A stretch of 64,000 nucleotides of DNA from Zychaea mexicana (lineage: Eukaryota > Mucoromycota > Mucoromycetes > Mucorales > Lichtheimiaceae). A program made the translations under genes and the position numbers. Below are positions 34,901 to 46,165 of this stretch, piece after piece (the first letter of the stretch is position 1; the number at the start of each line of letters is the position of its first letter). Below the pieces are notes generated by a model that searched no databases, was not told the origin of the DNA, and worked only from the letters and a program-made list of their open reading frames with translations. The DNA lies in contig NW_026516667.1 in assembly GCF_025766255.1 (NCBI RefSeq), forward strand, positions 248,001 to 312,000. Direction: 5' to 3'.

Positions 34901-35793
34901 GTCGTGGGTGGGTGTGTGGGTGGGTGGGTGGTGGTGCTTGTTTTGTAGGCATGGGCGACGGAGGCGTAAGGTAAGTGGGTGAAGGTAAGTGGGTGTGTGG
35001 GTGGGTGGGTGGGTGGTGGTGCTTGTTTTGTAGGCACAGGCGACGAAGGTGCAAGGTAAGTGGGTGAAGGTAAGTGGTGTGTGGGTGGGTGGGTGGTGGT
35101 GCTTGTTTTGTAGGCATGGGCGACGGAGGCGTAAGGTAAGTGGGTGAAGGTAAGTGGGTGTGTGGGTGGGTGGGTGGGTGGTGGTGCTTGTTTTGTAGGC
35201 ACAGGCGACGAAGGTGCAAGGTAAGTGGGTGAAGGTAAGTGGTGTGTGGGTGGGTGGGTGGTGGTGCTTGTTTTGTAGGCATGGGCGACGGAGGCGTAAG
35301 GTAGGTGGGTGAAGGTAAGTGGGTGTGTGGGTGGGTGGGTGGTGGTGCTTGTTTTGTAGGCATGGGCGACGGAGGCGTAAGGTAAGTGGGTGAAGGTAAG
35401 TGGGTGTGTGGGTGGGTGGGTGGGTGGTGGTGCTTGTTTTGTAGGCACAGGCGACGAAGGTGCAAGGTAAGTGGGTGAAGGTAAGTGGGTGTGTGGGTGG
35501 GTGGGTGGTGGTGCTTTTTTTTTTGTAGCTTCGCGATTGGTGAGAGCGGACTGGGCATCTCAATACCAATCGACCTTTGATGATCCACAAAAAAGCGACC
35601 AAGACAAGACCCTAGCTTTGTGGGGAGAGGGTTACGGGAGCAGATGTCGATGGACCTTCTCGTGGTTGCTCCTGTCAGTACCTGCTTAAGAGCAGGGAAG
35701 CTAACACATCGACACCCTATTATTGATTAGTAGTATCATGTATCAAATAAAAAATGTTCCCGTTCGCTAAACTTGCTTGTGCGTGTTTTATAT
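31981..35793. repeat. Right arm of a large palindrome
   Basis: Inverted copy of 26787-30930. It is about 330 bp shorter because its tandem array has fewer units. The arm boundary on the outside lies at GTGCGTGTTTTATAT, the complement of the left-arm start. No target-site duplication is apparent at the outer ends. Confidence 0.92.
34899..35514. repeat. G4/splice-cassette tandem array, right copy, 7 units
   Basis: Mirror counterpart of the array at 27076-28017, read here on the plus strand. The unit order is A B A B A A B, so both number and order differ from the left array (11 units) although the flanking arm is nearly identical. Each unit contains at least four GGG tracts separated by one to five bases. 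The array is preceded by ATCACGTATG/GTAAGT at about 34832 and followed by a T-run and GTAG at about 35514-35528. Confidence 0.9.
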
Positions 35794-37347
35794 CAATTTA
35801 CTTATATTGCCACCAATATAAGAGCTGCCTCCCCCCCACAATTCAAATTTCTTTTCAAAGTCAGAGAGTCGATGACGTTGGTGGAGCGCGCTATAAAGAA
35901 AATTTCAGGAGAAAGAACAGTGTCTCCTCTTAATTTTGGCCAATACAGCAGTATAAAAAGCACGACGATATTTGACTGATTGGAGCGAAAGCAATTACGG
36001 CACAGTATTAACACTTTGCTTATTTCTATGAATGGCCAAAAGTAGTGCAGTAAAGGGCAGTAGAATCGAGGGGCATTGCAACGAGTGAGTTTCTGTTCCT
36101 TTCTCTGTAGAGCTGCCAATTGCGACATGCCACAAGGTCTTTGACGATTTCACGTACAAACAATTGAAGAATGCACATTTTAATCCACATGGACCTTCAG
36201 CAGCAGATTTAGTAGCAGCATAATGGAAAAGAGAACAGTGCCTACAGGTACGTCGTATTGCAGAGGAGACAGTTGCAAACGCGGCTTTTTTTTGGCTTTG
36301 TCTGTTTTTTTTGACACAGCACAGCTAACAAGAACGCTACGCCATGTCGAATAGAATTGCCTGAACGATTGATGGAAGGATTGAGGAAAACGACTACTAA
36401 TTGCAACGGCCTTGTTGAAGCAAGGATAAGGGTAATATTGACGGGTTTATATTGCTCACTTTTCGTGTGCTATTATGGCTTCTTTTGCGAACGCTGTTTG
36501 GCCATTACTATGCTACTACAGGGCTGCTCCATTCCACACACTGAGCGACACACTGAGCGATTTCTACATGGCGTAATAACTGGGCAGAATGGGACCAACG
36601 CGATCAACAGCACAGCATGTAAAGTACGACTGTTTCAAGATGAGCAGCTGTGGGTGAAGTTGTTCTGCCTCCTCCACCAAACTCGTTGCTGATCTCTAGA
36701 CTCCATTGTTACCACAACAAACATTCAACTGCCAATGACAAACGCCGTTGCCATTGCCGCTCATGACGCGACTCTAGTGGAAACTACTCCTGCGACTCAG
36801 GCTTGCCGTCAGTCTTTTCCTCGAAGCATCCACACCTAGTCATTATTTCACACAGAAGCTAAAAATCGCGGTTGGATGGAACATGGCATAATTATGGACG
36901 TAAGTCAAAGCACAGTATCTAGCGGAATTTGACCAGCTGGCCACGAGTTTGAAACCCCCTACTATATTACATGGTCAGTGCATTATGCTTGTGTCAAACG
37001 GTTGCCTAGATATTATGTTTACTGTGGAACACGGTTATAAATAGCAGAAGAGCTGGGTTATATGTTGGACTACTGGGTGAAACTGTATACGTATGATCGG
37101 GAGTATGATATCATGGTTGGTATGTGGAGAGAGAGTTTTACTTCAATAAAGTTGATGTTTTGTTTATGCCTATATGTTTTATGTGTTGCCATTATATAGA
37201 GTGTGTCCTATATCAAAAAGCGAGATATGTCTGCTCGTGTCACCATGATATTTATATAAACAGTTGTACCTGAATTCTTTTTCTCTTTGGTAATTCTAAA
37301 CGCTTTACTTTCCGATCTCGCATTCGCCATTCGCCATTAGCACTGAC
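35794..37347. other. Spacer between the palindrome and the MULE cluster
   Basis: No gene supported. An open frame of 111 residues (about 36357-36692, plus) has no recognised domain. The final part carries an A/T-rich promoter-like region before the transposase pseudogene. Confidence 0.4.
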
Positions 37348-39050
37348 ATGTCCACAAACACATCCGCCATTACTACCACCAACACCGGCACTACTACTGC
37401 TGCTACTCTTAGCGAAGCAGTTATTTTTACCTTTAACTCTGCTGCGCGTCCTATCTCAAGCCACATCGACGAGTATGAAGAGATACTCGCGCAGCAACCC
37501 CATGCCACTGGTGAATCTTGGATATATCATTCCACCTATTACCCTGCTAAAGCAAAGGGTATGAATAATGAGCGAATGCTTAGAAATATGCCATTGATTT
37601 GGTGCTTATTGTGATTCTTTATTTTATGCAACGACATATAGAGCAAAAATTGGCACAAGCAGCTGCTGCTCAGGAAAACAGCGAGCCTATCAACAAAAGA
37701 AATAGGCCATCGAAAACCACCCATACCATCAGATACTTTTGCCATCGTAGAGATTATGCAAAACCGCAGCAAGATGGCGATCTAGAAGGGAGTAATTCTG
37801 ACGTTGACTCGGATAATGATTCTGATGAAGATACCGATGATAACATCCGTCGTCGGCCAATCCAGAAAAAGTCTAAGCAAGTTGGATGCGGTGCTAAGCT
37901 ATCGATCAAGGTAGACGTTGAAGACCCAACAACTGCGCGATTCGAGTACAAAGGTCAGCATACTGGGCATGTACCTGGCACCGTTGAAGATGTTCAGTAC
38001 CTTCCTGCATCTGACGAGCTCAAGGAAAAGATACTCGTCGAATTGCGTAAAGGGTACAACGTCCGTGAAATCCGCACCCACTTACAACGCACGCTTGGGC
38101 ATCTGGATGCAAGCCAACGGGGTTCCTACGTCAATTCTGTCGATGTTTATAATATATTCTATAAGTATTGACAGGAACACTGTACCAAAGACACCGATGA
38201 CTTTGCATCTTTTGAAGAATGGTTGGCTTCCCTTGAAACACAGGGCTACAATGTTTGGATTGACACCAATGGAGCTGGTCAGCATCTTCTTTCTGCTCAA
38301 CGGTTCACCTTTGGCTTCTTGGCTCCTTGGCAGAAAGCATTGTTGCTTAGCAGAAGTGGCAGCTTCATATGTCTGGATGCGACTCATGATGTGTCGCGAT
38401 ATGCAAGTGGTGTTCTATACACGATGGTTATCCGCCATCCTCTTGCTGGTCGTGGCGTTCCTGTCACTTATCTCATAACTGATGATAAGTCATCTCTCCC
38501 CCTTCTTGGTTGGTTCCGTTTCCTTGCTTCTCTTGGTTTGAATCCTCAGCGTATAACAATCGATCGTGATCTTGCTGAGGATAACGCGATTACCGAGGTG
38601 TGGCCAACTTGCAGCATTCAACACTGCCTTTGGCACGTTATGCTTGCTTGGACAAAGAATGTCCAAGAAAAGGTGACTGGCGCGAGGGCCAAGAAGAATG
38701 TTCGTGAACGGCTGCGTGCTCTTATGTATGAGCCAAACCAAGCGCGCTTTAGAGACCTACTGGAAGACTTTCTTGGTTACACTCGGCGCAACCATCGCCT
38801 ATTCCACGACTATTTCGACCAGTATTGGATCAGGGCCTTGAATGGAGCAGCTGTCGAACGTTGGGCCAGTTGTTATCAGCCAGAAATATACACCAACATG
38901 CAAACGAACAACTACGTCGAATCTTGGCACAACTAATTAAAGACTCTGTATTTGAAGCGCAAGAGGATGCATCGTCTCGATATGCTCGTTCAAATCCTCT
39001 CCTCTGACATCGCATTCGACGTTCAGTCCGAAATAAGACGCTTAACAGCA
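37348..39050 (+). pseudogene. MULE-family transposase pseudogene
   Basis: Mutator-like transposase inactivated by nonsense codons. The ATG at 37348 starts a Ser/Thr-rich N-terminus. An intron (about 37559-37631) joins into EQKLAQAAAAQENSE. A Cys/His-containing DNA-binding region follows (QVGCGAKL, then YKGQHTGHVPG). The DDE core is evident: first Asp in FICLDATHDVSRY, second in ITIDRDLAEDNAI followed by CSIQHCLWHVML, and a Glu in NNYVESWHN. A TGA at 38169-38171 and a TAA at 38934-38936 interrupt an otherwise continuous frame that resumes each time (LKTLYLKRKRMHRLDML). The coding sequence ends abruptly at 39050, where the inverted repeat of the next element begins. Confidence 0.85.
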
Positions 39051-39165
39051 AGGCTTTTGATACGGACACCCCCCCTCTAATCCTTACGGACACCCCCTTC
39101 TATTTTTAATCCTCATCAGGTTACACACATCCTATCAATATATACTTGTGGGGGTGTCCGCAAGG
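39051..39165 (+). repeat. Left terminal inverted repeat of the MULE-OTU element
   Basis: About 115 bp, reverse-complementary to 42860-42972 with few mismatches. It holds three copies of a GGACACCCCC-type motif or its complement. Confidence 0.85.
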
Positions 39166-39384
39166 TTATGAGTATACCTAAGTGGTGTGTTCTGTTATTT
39201 GCTATACCATATAACGGAGAGCCATAAATCAAAGTGATGTAAAATATAATGTTCCTTTAAGGTATTGAGTAAATCTTATCAACATCGCTTTTTAACACAT
39301 GCCAGAATATATCAAATAACAATGAAATGTAGAGAGTGGTGTTCGAGAAGAGAGGGAATTACTGTACAGGAAGTAGTAGAATGA

Positions 39385-42300
39385 TTAATCTAGTGTAAAG
39401 GGTCTAGCACGCACTGTCTTTTCGTCGTCACGCTTTTTTATCTGCAGATAACGCCACTTTGTTTTACGCAGGTTATCAATATTACCCATTGATCGGTATG
39501 CCTTTATACACATCGAGTTGATAATCGGCCAGTCCATCTTGATAATGCGTCCTTTTGTATCGATGGTAGCCCAATGAGTGTTATCGAGATGCTGCATAAT
39601 GATGGGGAGAGGATTCTTGTTGTCGGACGATGGACCTTGCATTGGCAAAATTAGAGATGGCTCATAAGCGTATTCGTCAGAGTCTGGCTTTTTCTTATCA
39701 TTGTCTGGATAAATTGCAAGAGGTCGTTGATAAGTGTCTGCAGCGATCTGTGCAAAGTCAGGCGCAAGGAACCAATAATCCGATGGGCACGATTCTGGGG
39801 GTCGTGGAGCATCAAGTGCGTAAGATAGTGATGTTTCAATGCGCTGTAAATTTTCACGCATAAATACATAGTGCTGCTGATATATATCCTTGTTTATTTT
39901 GAAGCACTCCAGCATTTGTAGCTTGACCAACATAAAAGCCTCTTGATTGCCGTGTACATGATGTGCGATTGTGCGGAAGCCACAGAAGCCATCAGACATA
40001 ATGTCGACAGTTGTTTCAATGAACTTGCGAGGGATGGTTGGATGAACGAAGAACTTCAGCTTGGGTACAAAATCTTTTTAGGATCTACAATAGTGTAAAT
40101 AGTTTTTAAACTTAGTTTGGTTACAAAAAATCGTGATAGCTGCAAGTATTTGTTAGCTAGAATTCCATCAGAAGAGCACGTACCTTTTGTTCGTGCTTTC
40201 AAGGAAGTTCATCTCCGGATCCTTTCTTTTCCCTTGTTGAGGAAAAATGTAGATGTTATCATCCTCAGTGTTGCTGCCTTCGGAGAGTTCCTCAGACTCG
40301 TTGGCATTTCTATTTTGAAAGCGTTGCTGGCTATCCTTTTCATCGAGTTCGAACTTTGACGGTAATCGTGCATTTCTTGTGTTAGCAGGGCGTCCTTTCG
40401 TCTTCACATTGCTTGGTAATTCGATGTCGCTAATGTCGAAACTCATTGTATATTCGTCGATAGTCCCATCGATACTACTAAGTAAATCGGATTTTTGCTG
40501 ATCCGACCGCATATTGTAGAGTACATCATGCAGCTTCTGTAGTACCAAGTTCTGTTGCTCTAATACAATTGCTTCAGGAGTATACACCTTTTGGAAGCTA
40601 TCTGTGGATAAATAACTCTCATATTAGGATATGAAGTATATTACAGGCGCATAGTATAATCACAGTATTACTATAGCAGAAAATTATACCTCTGTCATAT
40701 TCCAAACGCCATCGATCAGGGATATCCGACAAGCTTATACTGAACCCTTTTCGTGCGATATTATGTTGACACGGCAGTCCATAGTTTAGCGTGGTACCAC
40801 ACCAGCACTCGCTTGAGTCAAGTTGATATTTATCGCAGTTATCCCAAGCTCGTTTGAGCTCCCTTCGGAGTCGATTCAAAGCAAAAAACGAAATAGTGCC
40901 AAAGAGCTCTTGCATCGCAGCCGATTCATGCTTTCCATACAGTGGCATTTTATGTCTTTCTTGCAAAAACTGAGTCTCTTCACCAGCCAACTAGTACAGA
41001 ATTTTGATTAGCATATCCGTTAACACATTATCTTTTCAATTCGAAAACAAAGGGTGTAGTTCATACCGATTTACGCATGACACGATCAATTGCTTTGACC
41101 GTTTTAAACAAGCTTCCGGTCGTTTGCATTGTATCTTTGATGCGCCAGTGTGTTCCTTCAACACGCGATGATGCCCTCATTCCCATGTTTAAAAGTCTTC
41201 TAGTATAACAAGCACCCCATTTCTCCTTATATTCAAGGCAGCTATATAATATAATATAATACAGCTGGTTAGCACAACTCGGCAAAAGCTCCAGTCAAAT
41301 ATTGGATAAAGGTAGTTAACATACCCGTTGAGATAGTCCATCATCTTCTCTTTCTTTTTGTTTGCCAGCAAACGTATTGCAGACGTTGCATCATCTTCAG
41401 TATCTCTGTCGTTCTCGCTATTGCTGCTGTCGTCATGATGCTTCGCTTTGGACTTTGTTTTCTTGTGCTTTTTGTTAGATCGCTTATGGTTTTCGTTGGC
41501 ATACGCAAGAGCACCTTTTTCGATCAGACACTTATAAGCGTCAATGGCAGCCTGGAAAGCCGCTTCGTCTTTTTTACCAACATAAACCATTTGCTTAATA
41601 ATAGCTTTGGCTTCGCCTATCTCTTCGCTGTTCGGTGGAAAGCAAGTACTGAAAATGCTACGTAAATGCTGCTCCATATGCCACCCGCAAAGTATATGCT
41701 CTGCATCTTTGAAAGTTGACTCGATGGCGTTGATCAAAGCTCTTTCGTTGTCTGTAATGAAGATACGTACGTTTCCTTTTGGCCATATGACTTGTCGCAT
41801 AGTCCGAAGGAGCCAGGTGTACGACTCTTCTTTCTCGATCACTAAGAAAGCAGAGGCAATAAGCACGTTCTTGAGCTTTGATGCACCGAGATGACTGACA
41901 CCAACAACATTGACAAGAGGCATCTTGGTTCTGCTCGTTTTGTACGTCGCATCGATAGCAATGATCTCGTTGAATCGTCGTGCTTTTGCTATACTCGTTT
42001 CATGGGTAAAAAAGAGGGCGTCGAGACTTTTACCTGTGCCGTCTAGCTTATATCTAGTGATATAGTTGTTACCAATGAGGAACTCGAATATCCTACTGAA
42101 GCCGCCATGATTATCCTCACGGAATATTTGCGCACGAAAATTGTATAGATCCCTCATGGTCATAATTGCGCCGTCTTCGTGGTTCTGGACTTCTCGATGT
42201 ATCATGAGGGGCCTGACGGAATTATCTGTCAATGATAATATTTGCTGCTCGGCGTGGAGAGTTGGCGTGCGGTGTTGGTGGTAATACTGAGGAGGCTTGT

Positions 42301-42613
42301 CGAGGGAGTCGTTGTGCTCATTGTCGTTGCTGACCTTCGTTACTTTCCAGTGCTTATCCTTCTCAGACCACCTTAGGTTCATGGTCCATTGGCAGCCGGT
42401 CGTTTTCGTCGCTGTTTGGCGTCCCCGCGTTTCTTCAGTTACTCCATGTGTATTGCGATAGCTTCCACCATGTACGCACTGGATCACGATTTTTACGTTC
42501 TTCTCACTTCGTTTAGTTGAAACCGCAAAGTTGTATTCTCTGGCTTGCTCGTTGATTGCTTTCACAATTTGCTTATTTGATCCGGTATGAGTAGTGTCAA
42601 TCAATTGCTCCAT
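39385..42613 (-). CDS. MULE transposase with FAR1-like, SWIM and OTU domains
   Basis: Transposase of the element. The ATG at 42613 starts a FAR1/GCM-like zinc region (IQCVHGGSY, then GCQWTMNLRW). The MULE DDE core shows IIAIDATYKTSRTKMPL, then IFITDNERALINAIE with CGWHMEQHL, and the Glu in SSRVEGTHWR after an intron at about 41247-41324. A SWIM finger follows (CWCGTTLNYGLPCQH). A Lys/Asp-rich linker leads to a C-terminal OTU-like cysteine protease domain with DGFCGFRTIAHH (catalytic Asp/Cys box) and HLDNTHWATI (His). The OTU region begins from exon sequence near 40100. A probable one-base deletion near 40066 breaks the frame just before the OTU domain, so the protein may not be made whole in this copy. 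The protease could act on host or transposase ubiquitin (inference only). Confidence 0.8.
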
Positions 42614-42859
42614 AGTGTTGGGATAGTAGGATGATAAACGTAGGTAGAAAGTTGAAGATATAATATCAAAGTATACTGTTTATTGAGGAGCATTTATATA
42701 CTTGTATAAACTACTGCACATAAACACATCCGTAGAGACACCCTAGAGAGTTTGAAAAGCATTAAGAAATGTTTTTCATGTACTTTTTATGGTTCCTTTC
42801 TGTTATATATCGAAAGATGTATAATAACAATAACAAGGGAACAAATCCAGTGAACACAT

Positions 42860-42972
42860 CCTTGCGGACACCCCCACAAGTATATATTTGTAGGATGTGT
42901 GTAACCTGATGAGGATTAAAAGTAGAAGGGGGTGTCCGTAAGGATCAGAGGGGGTGTCCGTATCAAAAGCCT
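42860..42972 (-). repeat. Right terminal inverted repeat of the MULE-OTU element
   Basis: Reverse complement of the left repeat at 39051-39165. The two differ by scattered substitutions and two short indels, for example in the C-run after GGACACC and at ATCAATAT versus ACAAATAT. Confidence 0.85.
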
Positions 42973-43140
42973 ATTGGTGAAGGTGGACAAATCAGTATCA
43001 TACCATTCTGTCAGTAGAAGATCTTGTTGTCTTAACTGCTGCTATTGAGTTAGAGCCATTGATGCCTGCTTAGAAGTTATCGATTATGTATTTAATTTCA
43101 TGTTTATTGTGGATGAAATATGAAAATACTGATATGCATC

Positions 43141-44188
43141 ATATGGTGCATTCAGATAATAACCAACACAAATTTTAGGTCAACTTTGAAACCCCATAAC
43201 TTTACCAAAAATAAGCGGAAGCCAGTAACCGCCCAGTTGTTACACGAACAAGCTGATCATACCAAAGTGACGCTTTTTTATTTTTGAGCCATAATAACTA
43301 TAGATGAACATCGCTAGAAACGATATTATGATTTACATTCTCAAATATATTTTGGAAGGAAAATGTTATGGGCCATTAAAAATAGTCAATGAAGGGAATA
43401 TTTAGCTGGGGATAAGAGAAATTGAAACATGTCATCGACTGTCAAGCCTGAAAAGGTGCTTGTGTAGCCTTGTGTAACCACGTCTGTTATAGAGCTGTTG
43501 TTCCTATTTGCTATCATACATTTTGCTTCTCTCTTCTTTTCTACTATCTCACAAAGATGGCGCCTTGCTCTAATCGTCAAAAAACTACTTTTAATAAGAC
43601 TAGTCAAAGTGGAGCTTTCACTACATCAGATAGTAGTGTAGAAAACAGACAGTAAGATGTTGTGAGAAATGAAGTTACTTTCATCGAGGAACGACAAGAC
43701 TGGGAGTTACTTGGAATAACGAGAAACAACCTTCATCAGAATAATACTGCAGTTATCCCACCCTAGGAGTTTTTTGCATTATATCCTAGGTAGCACTGTG
43801 AATGTAATTAAATTGAACATATTTGGGGTGGAACCAAGAAGTGTGAAGTTCGTCTAAAATGTTGTATAGACTTCCAAAGCGTTACAAGAACATTCACATG
43901 ATTTTCAGGATAGCGCAGGCAAACGTGTTACTAGCTAAAGGTACTACAATCGCTGCTTATAGTACATCAAGCCTACAGTCAAGATCTCAATGCTAAAGGA
44001 GCCACTAAAGAGGCTCAAAAGTTTACTAGCATAAGCTTACATCTCATAGAAGACCAGGCATCCACAACTAATTTTCGCTCTTCCATTCTTCCATGAATAT
44101 TGCTTTTTACTACCACTTAGCAGAATTTAAAAATAAAAATTTGAAATAAAATGAGGTTTATGTCGATTATTATCTGAATGCACCATAT
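43141..44188. mobile_element. Possible nonautonomous DNA element of about 1.05 kb
   Basis: Inverted ends of about 22 nt, ATATGGTGCATTCAGATAAT on the left (43141-43160) and its complement at 44166-44188. The interior has no intact transposase; a short open frame at about 43557-43655 begins MAPCSNRQKTTFNK. Superfamily is not assignable from the ends and no clear target duplication is visible. Confidence 0.5.
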
Positions 44189-45059
44189 TATTAAAATGAC
44201 TCATTGTTGAAGTGATACTGGTTTGTATATGCAGTAATTTTCTGTGGTTGCGAATCCAACATTTGTCACAAGTTAAAAAAACGATAATGCGCCTGCGGCG
44301 TGCTTCGCAACGCGGTCTATACTTGATAATCCGTTGTGTGTTATGACTCGGTATCATTTGTCTTTTTTATCGACGTCCACCTGCCTCGCTTCGCTCGGCT
44401 GAATGAGCCCTTACGCTGAGCTCCGAGTCATTCACCGATTTTAATGTCTCCCAGGGGGTTCCCCACTGGACCCGCGAGATGTGGTCAAGCCCCCCCAAAC
44501 ATTTCAAGCGTTCGCGACTGAATCAGTATTTTTGAATACAATGATGAATCAGAGTTTTGCTTTGTTATCCAGCACAGAATTATGTCATCCACAGCCGATA
44601 TTCAATATTATTTCTATCTTCTTTATTGTAAAAGTGAATTGCAAATATAAAGGGGAAGACAAACACGGAAAAGGAAGTGTGATGGACAGGCAGAACATTG
44701 CATAAACTTCATTCAATGTCCTACTTCTTTCCAACTGGTTTTCTTCCTTAGTATCTCTATTACACTTAGAAACAGACTCAAACATAGTTAGATGATCGTG
44801 TAAAAGTGTATTAAAAGGAAGACTTGAAACACGTTATAGCTAACCTTGCATGATCTCTCAAGTTTGGACAAAAACATTCAAATTTATTGCCATGGCAACC
44901 AACAACCAATAATAAAAAGTGTGACGGACAGACAGAACTCTTTTTCCGCTATTCATCACTTTTTGTGATAATACCGCTAAAAGGGTTCATTAATAAACAC
45001 GACAACAGCATCTCCACCCACCTGCCAGGTCCTGTTGGCACCAAGTGTTACATTCAGCC
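44189..45059. other. Spacer with a GC-rich block
   Basis: No gene recognised. A conspicuous GC-rich block at about 44285-44500 contrasts with the AT-rich surroundings and includes small palindromes (GCTTCGCTCGGC; ATGAGCCC...). It does not fold by eye into a tRNA and has no canonical B box. Confidence 0.35.
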
Positions 45060-46165
45060 ATGACTAACGGCTCTTCTAAAAGAGTTCGCCGCGCCGTCTA
45101 CCCAGATCGTATGCTCTTTTCAAAAATCGTCGTCAACTTCAGTGCCCAAAATGCAACACCACTGGTTTAATCATTGTTAGCCGCCGTACCTACTCCTATA
45201 CCACTCCAGCAAAATACCAATGCCAGTAGTGCGACCATTTCATCGATGCCGATGCTATGCTCTCACTTGCTCCAACAAACACGCCAACCTCTGCCTCTCC
45301 CTCTCCATCGCCAGCTTCGGATGACGACTACAGCACACTTACCGCCACCGGTGCTCCCAGCCCCACCACAAGTGAACCGTTACATCAAGAACTTGAAACC
45401 CAACGCGCCCGCATAGACGAGCTACAACGCCCACTCCATTATGCGCTACAACAACTCAAAGAGTTGGAAAAACAGAATGAACAACTTCGCCTGCAGATGG
45501 AAATGATTCCTGCACAACACTCCCACGACGCACCGCCGCCACCTCGCCAAGCTAAGTCCGCGACCGAAGTCAGTATCGTACCAAGAAACGAAGAAACGTA
45601 CCCCGTGGACACAGCCTCAATCTCACTGTATCTCTGAAGAGCGCCAGCAACGACGCCAACAAGCTGCGATTCGAGTCTTTACTACCCACCCCCCAACCGT
45701 CAGAATTCAGCTACATCTACCTATCAATCCGCGCTCGATTCCGACAATTAAAGATCGACAATAGCTATATCCTTGACGTCCACTACCCTGCACACGATGT
45801 TGTTGCATTACTTGTACATAAGGATTTTGTTCCCCACCTGACTGCCCATCAGAGCAACGTCAACATTGAACTCATAGCAAACTTTGTCCCACCGCACCTC
45901 AGCACCTCAGATTCGCGTCAATGCCGAGCCTGAACGCGGAAAATATGCCAAACAATACCATGTCTATCGCATGGCCCGTGCGTTAGACTTCAACCGTGCT
46001 CATATCGCACGCGCAATTGCCCGAGACTTTGGCCGCAAAGGCTGGCTACTACACGATTATGTTACCCACTTTTTACAAGGCACGCTTCCTCCTAAAGGAG
46101 CCGCAACATTACTAACGCTTTCTGATGACTTTCGCCATGACACTGACATGTCCGCTGTCACATAA
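45060..46165 (+). pseudogene. Decayed zinc-ribbon, coiled-coil protein, possibly a retroelement ORF1
   Basis: Plus-strand relic. The first part, after a frameshift near 45110, shows CPKC, then CQ, a TAG, and C: a CxxC pair with the second pair interrupted by nonsense. Then come a Ser/Pro-rich stretch and a coiled-coil-like segment (ELETQRARIDELQRPL, QLKELEKQNEQLRLQME). After another frameshift near 45620 the reading is NDANKLRFESLLPTP and YIYLSIRARFRQLKI. It finally shifts to RVNAEPERGKYAKQYHVYRMARAL up to 46165. The layout resembles nucleic-acid-binding ORF1/gag-like proteins of fungal retroelements, but no reverse transcriptase is present. Identification is tentative. Confidence 0.5.

Larger units (their letters stand above)
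39051..42972. mobile_element. Complete MULE with long terminal inverted repeats and an OTU-fused transposase
   Basis: A 3.92-kb element. The left TIR 39051-39165 and right TIR 42860-42972 match as reverse complements. Both start AGGCTTTTGATACGGACACC and contain repeated GGACACCCCC blocks and TTACACACATCC. The single minus-strand gene fills the interior. I could not find a convincing 8-11-bp target duplication. The left edge abuts the preceding MULE pseudogene, suggesting nested insertion. Confidence 0.85.

Noticed and set aside
44285..44500. Possible tRNA or structured RNA in a GC-rich block
   Set aside because: No A-box/B-box pair and no cloverleaf could be drawn by eye; kept only as a compositional note.
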